Positions 42,750-47,639 of a DNA stretch of 47,639 nucleotides are shown in pieces. How positions within the stretch are numbered: position 1 is the first letter of the stretch; each line of letters starts with the position of its first letter. A program made the translations under genes and the position numbers. The notes under the pieces were generated by a model. It was not told where the DNA came from. It saw nothing but the letters and a program-made list of their open reading frames with translations, and made no database searches. This DNA is from Ferruginivarius sediminum (lineage in GTDB: Bacteria > Pseudomonadota > Alphaproteobacteria > Kiloniellales > Rhodovibrionaceae). The stretch lies in assembly GCF_003344765.1 (NCBI RefSeq), contig NZ_QPMH01000023.1:1-47639 (forward strand). The letters run 5' to 3'.

Positions 42750-43151
42750 ATGAGTAGTTCTAACCAGCGTACAGTCATCAATGCGGAAGGGGTCGTCGAT
42801 TGGGGCCTGCCTTATCCGCATGCCATCAAGTTCGGAAACCTGGTCTTCCTATCGGGTCAACTGGCCCAGGACGAGGCCACGGGGGAGCCCGTGGAGGGGG
42901 GCATCAAGCCGCAGACGCGCAAGGTGCTTGAGAACATCAAAGCTGTGTTGGAAGCTTCGGGCACGTCAATGGATATGGTGCTGAAGACAACCTGCTTCCT
43001 GATGGACCGTAACGACTTCGACGAATTCAATGTCGTGTACCGGGAATTTTTCCCGAAAGGGAAAGAGCCGGCCCGGTCAACCTTCCAGGTAGCCAAGCTG
43101 GCGCCAGGGTACATTGTCGAGATCGAAGTTATCGCTGGCATCCCGGATTAA
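42750..43151 (+). CDS. RidA (YjgF/YER057c/UK114) family deaminase
   Basis: 133 residues from ATG 42750, with AAGGA 6 bases upstream. The frame is open upstream to 42624 but that part is not RidA. RidA proteins hydrolyse reactive enamines and imines to ketones and ammonia. Family sequence is evident (FGNLVFLSGQLAQDEATGEP, then STFQVAKLAPGYIVEIEVIA). The usual catalytic arginine position is occupied in the segment ARSTFQV. Position inside the cluster suggests the pathway passes through an imine intermediate, implying a nitrogen-containing substrate. Bases 43152-43441 carry no gene. Confidence 0.93.
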   Translation: MSSSNQRTVINAEGVVDWGLPYPHAIKFGNLVFLSGQLAQDEATGEPVEGGIKPQTRKVLENIKAVLEASGTSMDMVLKTTCFLMDRNDFDEFNVVYREFFPKGKEPARSTFQVAKLAPGYIVEIEVIAGIPD

Positions 43152-43441
43152 GTCGTCCAATCTCATCGCATGGACGCGTCAGCCCCTGCCTGACGGTATC
43201 CGCGGACAAGAAGGATAGCCTGAGCGAATGCCTGCAGCCACCAGTGCTGGGCTCGATTGGTATCAACCGATCCTGTTGGAGTCCAGCCGGGCGTGTCCAC
43301 TCTCAGCTCAGGTTATCTGTTCTGCGCTGTTCTGTGATGTAGAGGACAATGCACTGACGGTTAATGAGTCGATTCCCGCGACCACAGGAACTGGGAATAT
43401 AGTCTCCTGTGGATTTTGTCGATGCATGGAAGGTGGCAGAA

Positions 43442-44494
43442 ATGGCGAGCGTCTCGATTAGGAATGTCAAGAAATATTACAACCGAGTGGAAACCCTGAA
43501 AGACTTGTCCGTTGAAATCGAGGATGGAGAGTTCGTCATACTGGTCGGCCCTTCCGGCTGTGGGAAATCCACGCTGTTGCGCATGATTGCTGGTTTGGAA
43601 AGTATAGATGCCGGGGATATTTCAATCGACAATATAGTCGTAAATGACCTTCCGTCAAAGGAACGAGATATTGCCATGGTTTTCCAAAACTATGCGCTAT
43701 ATCCTCATATGACAGTTGCCAAGAACATGGAATTCTCTCTGCGCTTGGCGAGGCTGTCCAAGACGGAGATCAGCAAAAAGGTCGACGAGGCGGCCAAGAT
43801 TCTCGGTCTTCAGGAGTTCCTTGATCGTTATCCCAAGCAGCTTTCGGGTGGACAACGGCAAAGAGTCGCAATGGGGCGCGCAATTGTTCGCGACCCGAAG
43901 GTTTTTCTCTTCGATGAGCCCTTGTCTAACCTTGACGCGAAATTGCGCGTTCAAATGCGCTCAGAGATTAAAGACCTGCATCGTCGGCTTGGCAGCACGA
44001 TAGTTTACGTGACCCATGACCAGATCGAAGCCATGACCATGGCGGACAAGATTGTGGTTATGCGCTCTGGGGTCATCGAACAGATCGGCTCGCCTCTCGA
44101 ACTCTACGACAGCCCAAAGACGCGCTTTGTCGCTGGTTTTATAGGATCTCCGTCCATGAATTTCGTTGAGGGTACGCTTACGAGATCCGGATTTAGAACT
44201 CTCGATGATGTCATGCTGCCCGTCGCGAACGCGGATCTGCCTGTGGAGGACATGCCGGCAGTTTATGGGATACGCCCTGAGCATCTGGCGCTCTCTGATG
44301 ATGGGGTTTCCGCCAAGGTCGAATTGATTGAGCCAACCGGCTCGGAAACGCACATCGTGCTCAAGGTCGGCGGCCAACAAATCATAGGGGCATTTCGCGA
44401 TCGTGTTGCATTTGGCTACGACGATGCCGTTAGCGTGGTGCCCGATCTGGATAAAGTTCATCTTTTCAATACTGATGGGCAGCGCATCAATTAG
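43442..44494 (+). CDS. ABC transporter ATP-binding protein, MalK/UgpC type
   Basis: 350 residues from ATG 43442, with GGAAGGTGG just upstream. Walker A GPSGCGKSTLL, Q-loop, signature LSGGQRQRV and Walker B FLFDEPLSNLDAK are all complete, followed by the C-terminal OB-fold (TOBE) domain of MalK-like proteins from about residue 240. It should power the permease pair at 36800-38633. It is the only ATPase of this type in the window and lies in the same transcription direction. Confidence 0.94.
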   Translation: MASVSIRNVKKYYNRVETLKDLSVEIEDGEFVILVGPSGCGKSTLLRMIAGLESIDAGDISIDNIVVNDLPSKERDIAMVFQNYALYPHMTVAKNMEFSLRLARLSKTEISKKVDEAAKILGLQEFLDRYPKQLSGGQRQRVAMGRAIVRDPKVFLFDEPLSNLDAKLRVQMRSEIKDLHRRLGSTIVYVTHDQIEAMTMADKIVVMRSGVIEQIGSPLELYDSPKTRFVAGFIGSPSMNFVEGTLTRSGFRTLDDVMLPVANADLPVEDMPAVYGIRPEHLALSDDGVSAKVELIEPTGSETHIVLKVGGQQIIGAFRDRVAFGYDDAVSVVPDLDKVHLFNTDGQRIN

Positions 44495-44610
44495 AGAGCG
44501 GTGAGGTGTCCCGCCTCGCCATTCGGAAGTGACGATCGACCGCCCGCCGCCTTCGCCACTGAGCGATGCTTGCGTGGCAGAATATCCTCGATGACGGAAA
44601 GGATTGTGTT

Positions 44611-45504
44611 ATGTCGTCCGGAAGCGGAGTGCAGCCGAAAGTCGGTTTCATCGGGCTCGGGATCATGGGGCAGCACATGGCGGGGCATACCCTCGCCGCG
44701 GGCCATGAGCTTCATGTATACAACCGTACCCGGTCCAAGGCCAAGACGTTGGTTGAGCGGGGCGCCGTCTTGCACGATAACCCTGGCGCAGTTGCGGCGG
44801 CCAGCGACATCGTCATCACCATGGTGGGCTACCCCGCCGATGTTGAGGCGGTCTATTTCGAGGCCGGCGGAATTCTTGACAAAGCCCGGCCCGGATCGGT
44901 GCTCATTGACATGACGACATCAAGCCCGGCGCTTGCGGAGCGTATCGCCGAGGCCGCTTCGGAACGTGGGGTGACCGCGCTGGATGCGCCCGTGTCTGGT
45001 GGCGACGTCGGTGCGCGCGAAGCAAAGCTTGCGATCATGGTGGGCGGTGACGGGATGGCATTCGAACAGGCGTCACCTGTGCTGCGTACGATGGGGGCCA
45101 ATATCGCGCATATGGGTGCCGCAGGTGCGGGGCAGCACACCAAGATGGCCAATCAGATCGCGATCGCTTCGACCATGCTCGCTGTTGCGGAGAGCATCAC
45201 CTATGCACGCAGGGCGGGGCTCGACCCTGATGTGGTGCTCGACGTCATCGGCACCGGCGCCGCATCGAGCTTCCTGCTCAATGGGCTGGGGCGGAAGATG
45301 ATCCGCGAGGATTTCGCGCCGGGATTCTTCGTCCATCACTTCGTCAAGGATATGACGATCGCGTTGGAAGAAGCTGCGCGCATGGGGCTCGATCTACCCG
45401 GTCTGGAACTCGCCCGTTCGCTTTACGATCGGCTCGTGAGTGACGGCTTTGGCGAAGAGGGTACCCAAGCACTTTATCGCGTCTATAACGCGATTCATGC
45501 GTAG
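44611..45504 (+). CDS. NAD(P)-dependent 3-hydroxyisobutyrate/tartronate-semialdehyde reductase-like dehydrogenase
   Basis: 297 residues from ATG 44611, with GGAAAGGA 7 bases upstream. The Rossmann fold starts VGFIGLGIMGQHMAGHTLAA (GxGxMG), followed by the substrate loop DAPVSGGDVGAREAKLAIMV, the usual DAPVSGG signature, and the catalytic lysine segment GQHTKMANQ. Members oxidise beta-hydroxy acids or reduce semialdehydes in cytosol. It closes the catabolic cluster and probably handles a late carbon intermediate. The exact substrate is unknown. Confidence 0.93.
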   Translation: MSSGSGVQPKVGFIGLGIMGQHMAGHTLAAGHELHVYNRTRSKAKTLVERGAVLHDNPGAVAAASDIVITMVGYPADVEAVYFEAGGILDKARPGSVLIDMTTSSPALAERIAEAASERGVTALDAPVSGGDVGAREAKLAIMVGGDGMAFEQASPVLRTMGANIAHMGAAGAGQHTKMANQIAIASTMLAVAESITYARRAGLDPDVVLDVIGTGAASSFLLNGLGRKMIREDFAPGFFVHHFVKDMTIALEEAARMGLDLPGLELARSLYDRLVSDGFGEEGTQALYRVYNAIHA

Positions 45505-45661
45505 GTTGGGCCTCGTCACATCTACGTGTAAGGGTTGCCGCGATCCGTTCCCGCCGCAAGGGTTCAGTCCACACTTTGCGGAGGATTGCATGTGCACCCG
45601 CAGCAACAGCCCTGGCGGCCTGTATTCGGAGTAGAGCCTGCACATCGTTCGGCGGATCGGA

Positions 45662-45736
45662 TGGTGGGCGCGCCTGGGATTGAACCAGGGACCTCCTCGG
45701 TGTGAACGAGGCGCTCTCCCGCTGAGCTACGCGCCC
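45662..45736 (-). tRNA. tRNA-Val (anticodon CAC)
   Basis: A full cloverleaf is visible on the minus strand. The acceptor stem is GGGCGCG with CGCGCCC, the D-arm GCTC...GAGC, and the anticodon stem CCTCG/CGAGG with loop TTCACAC. The T-arm is CCTGG-TTCAATC-CCAGG, and ACCA at the 3' end is encoded. The gene reads away from the truncated MmeI-like gene and could be an island attachment site. Confidence 0.95.
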
Positions 45737-45955
45737 CGGGCCCGAAAGACCCGGCAGTTTCAGGCGGTTATGTGGGGGCAGCATACAGGGCACACCGGCT
45801 TTAGCAACCCTGGTCACAGCGCGGTGGGACCACAGTGTGACCGCCTGGAAGGCCTGACCGAACCGTAGACCACACCTTAGCGGCCTTCGCTTGCCTACCA
45901 TCAGCGTACTTAGCCGTGCTAAAGGGCAGGGGGAATCAACCAGAATCCGTGGACC

Positions 45956-47542
45956 ATGCCTGAGATCACCCCAGACGAGTTCATCGCGAAGTGGAAGGCC
46001 TCCTCGCTGAAGGAGCGGTCGGCAGCCCAGGAGTACTTCGTGGACCTCTGTCGGCTCCTGGACGAGCCCACACCAGCTCAGGCCGACCCTGACGGCTCCT
46101 GGTACTGCTTCGAGCGCGGCGCCACGAAGACCACCGGCAGCGACGGCTGGGCAGATGTTTGGAAGCGCGGTCACTTCGCCTGGGAGTTCAAGGGTAAGAG
46201 AAAGGACCTGACCGCAGCCTTCTCGCAGCTCCAGCAGTACGCCCTCGCGCTGGAGAACCCGCCCCTCCTGGTGGTCTCCGACATGGAACGCTTCCGGGTC
46301 CACACGAACTGGACCAACAGCGTCTCCAAGGTCCATGAGTTCGCGCTGGAGGACCTACGGGACGCCAATGTCCGGCAGAAGCTGAAGTGGGTCCTGTCCG
46401 ACCCCGAGAAGCTCCGTCCGTCGCAAACGCGGCAGGGGCTCACCGAGGAAGCGGCGGCAGAGTTCGCAGAGCTAGCCAAGCGGCTCCGTCAGCGCGGCTA
46501 CGAAGCCCAGCAGGTGGCCCACTACGTCAACCGGCTGGTCTTCTGCATGTTCGCGGAGGACGTGAACCTGCTGCCCAACGAGATGTTCCGGCGGATGCTG
46601 GAACACGCGCTCGCAGACCCCAGCGAGTTCGAGCGGCTCGCGTCCGATCTCTTCGAGGCCATGAAGGGCGGTGGACGCATCGGCTTCGAGAAGGTGGCAT
46701 GGTTTAACGGCAGCCTGTTCGATGACGCTGAGGCCATCCCGCTCCACAAGGATGAGATCGAGCTGACGCTGAAGGCCGCGAAGCGCGACTGGTCAGAGAT
46801 CGATCCGAGCATCTTCGGCACCCTGTTCGAGCGCGGCCTGGACCCGGACAAGCGTAGCCAGCTAGGCGCCCATTACACTGACCGCGACAAGATCATGATG
46901 CTGGTGGAGCCTGTCGTAGTCCGGCCTTGGCGGGAGCAGTGGGAGAAGACGCGGGAGAAGATCAGGGAGCTGACCGAGAAGGCGGAAAAGGCGAAGAACA
47001 AGGGCCAGCGCACCAAGCTCCTGAACGACGCTGAGGAGGCATACAGGGAGTTTCTAGATGAGCTGCGGGAAGTCCGAGTGTTGGACCCGGCTTGTGGCTC
47101 GGGGAACTTCCTGTACCTATCTCTCCAGGCTCTGAAGGACCTCGAACACAAGGCAGGGCTGGACGCGGAGACCTTCGGACTAAACCGCGAGTTCCCCTCG
47201 GTCGGCCCCCGTCAGGTGAAGGGCATTGAGCTGAACCCGTTCGCCGCCGAACTCGCGCGGGTGACCATCTGGATCGGTGAGATTCAGTGGATGCGGCGGA
47301 ACGGCTTCAACGTGTCCATGAGCCCAGTGCTGAAGCCGCTCGACACCATCGAGTGCCGAGACGCGATCCTCGCGCCTGACGGTAGCGAGCCGAAGTGGCC
47401 GGAGGCGGATGCGATCATCGGCAACCCGCCGTTCCTTGGTAACAAGAGAATGATAGCCTACCTTGGCGAAGACTACGTATCGCGTCTCAGGTCTGTTTAC
47501 TGTGATCGACTTTCCGGTAACATAGACTTAGCAGGACGCTGA
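45956..47542 (+). pseudogene. MmeI-like (type IIL/IIG) restriction-modification enzyme, truncated by an IS
   Basis: The frame gives 528 residues, of which the last few come from the IS end that starts near 47529. Relatives have 900 residues or more. The N-terminal nuclease has a PD-(D/E)xK core (GWADVWKRGHFAWEFKGKRK), followed by helical linker sequence and the methyltransferase with motif I DPACGSGNF and motif IV NPPFLG. One protein would thus both cut and methylate adenine. Everything after motif IV, including the target-recognition domain, is missing, so neither activity is expected to be specific or intact. Confidence 0.88.
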
Positions 47543-47638
47543 AAAACCCGGCCGAGGCGCGCTCAACCGTTGGATTTTCGGGCGGCGATGTCTGAGCGCG
47601 GGCTGGGATCGAGGGCGTTGCATTCCCGGCGGTGGTGG
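47529..47638 (+). mobile_element. Terminal segment of an insertion sequence (right border)
   Basis: This is the exact reverse complement of 1-110. The element enters at TA-GCAGGACGCTG and runs out of the window to the right. It interrupts the MmeI-like gene just after its NPPF motif. Together with the copy at 1-110 it encloses the whole window between two outward-facing identical IS ends. Confidence 0.8.
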
Positions 47639-47639
47639 A

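Overview
This is a GC-rich bacterial window. Features that look alphaproteobacterial, probably Rhodospirillales-like, are an imuA remnant behind a GAAC-N7-GAAT LexA-type box, the CoxMSL-type molybdenum hydroxylase with a CUT1 ABC transporter, and P4-type integrase and IS110/IS5 debris. I cannot name a genus. The first 110 bases are the exact reverse complement of bases 47529-47638. Both borders are therefore the same insertion-sequence end pointing outward, which is how a contig bounded by two copies of one repeated IS would look.

Layout. (1) 401-9952 is a restriction and defence block: an unknown protein with a possible PD-(D/E)xK signature, a complete type I R-M operon on the minus strand (small gene, hsdR, hsdS, unknown gene, hsdM) and a divergent uracil-DNA-glycosylase-like protein. 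(2) 9953-15479 is a graveyard with live islands. It holds integrase, IS5-type transposase, resolvase and imuA fragments, an intact Phd/VapC-type toxin-antitoxin pair, an intact Fic protein with GAAAGGAT palindromes in front of it, and a decayed IS110 transposase. (3) 16017-27472 is the most interesting part: a tight five-gene operon encoding an SF1 helicase with a C-terminal Vsr/DUF559-like nuclease, a membrane coiled-coil protein, a membrane coiled-coil McrB-like AAA+ NTPase, a DUF2357 (McrC-like) protein with no recognisable nuclease triad, and an Hsp70-like protein with degenerate ATP-binding motifs. This composition fits the McrBC-derived class described as CoCoNuTs (coiled-coil nuclease tandems), apparently in a variant where the obvious nuclease sits on the helicase. 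(4) 28407-33733 is a Tn7-like transposition module (tnsA, tnsB, tnsC, tniQ). It is followed by GGGCCAnnTTwTG repeats and two element ends that face each other at 34115-34176.

(5) 34639-45504 looks like core metabolism: an XRE-cupin regulator, a divergently transcribed sugar-type ABC transporter (Tat-exported binding protein, two permeases and a distal ATPase), a three-subunit molybdenum hydroxylase, a RidA-type deaminase and a 3-hydroxyisobutyrate-dehydrogenase-like enzyme. Together they suggest uptake and oxidative breakdown of an unidentified, possibly nitrogen-containing compound under control of the XRE-cupin protein. (6) A tRNA-Val(CAC) on the minus strand is followed by an MmeI-like restriction-modification gene that is cut off by the right-hand IS end.

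The left two thirds are an accessory defence island assembled from mobile elements. The metabolic operon and the tRNA are probably ancestral chromosome.
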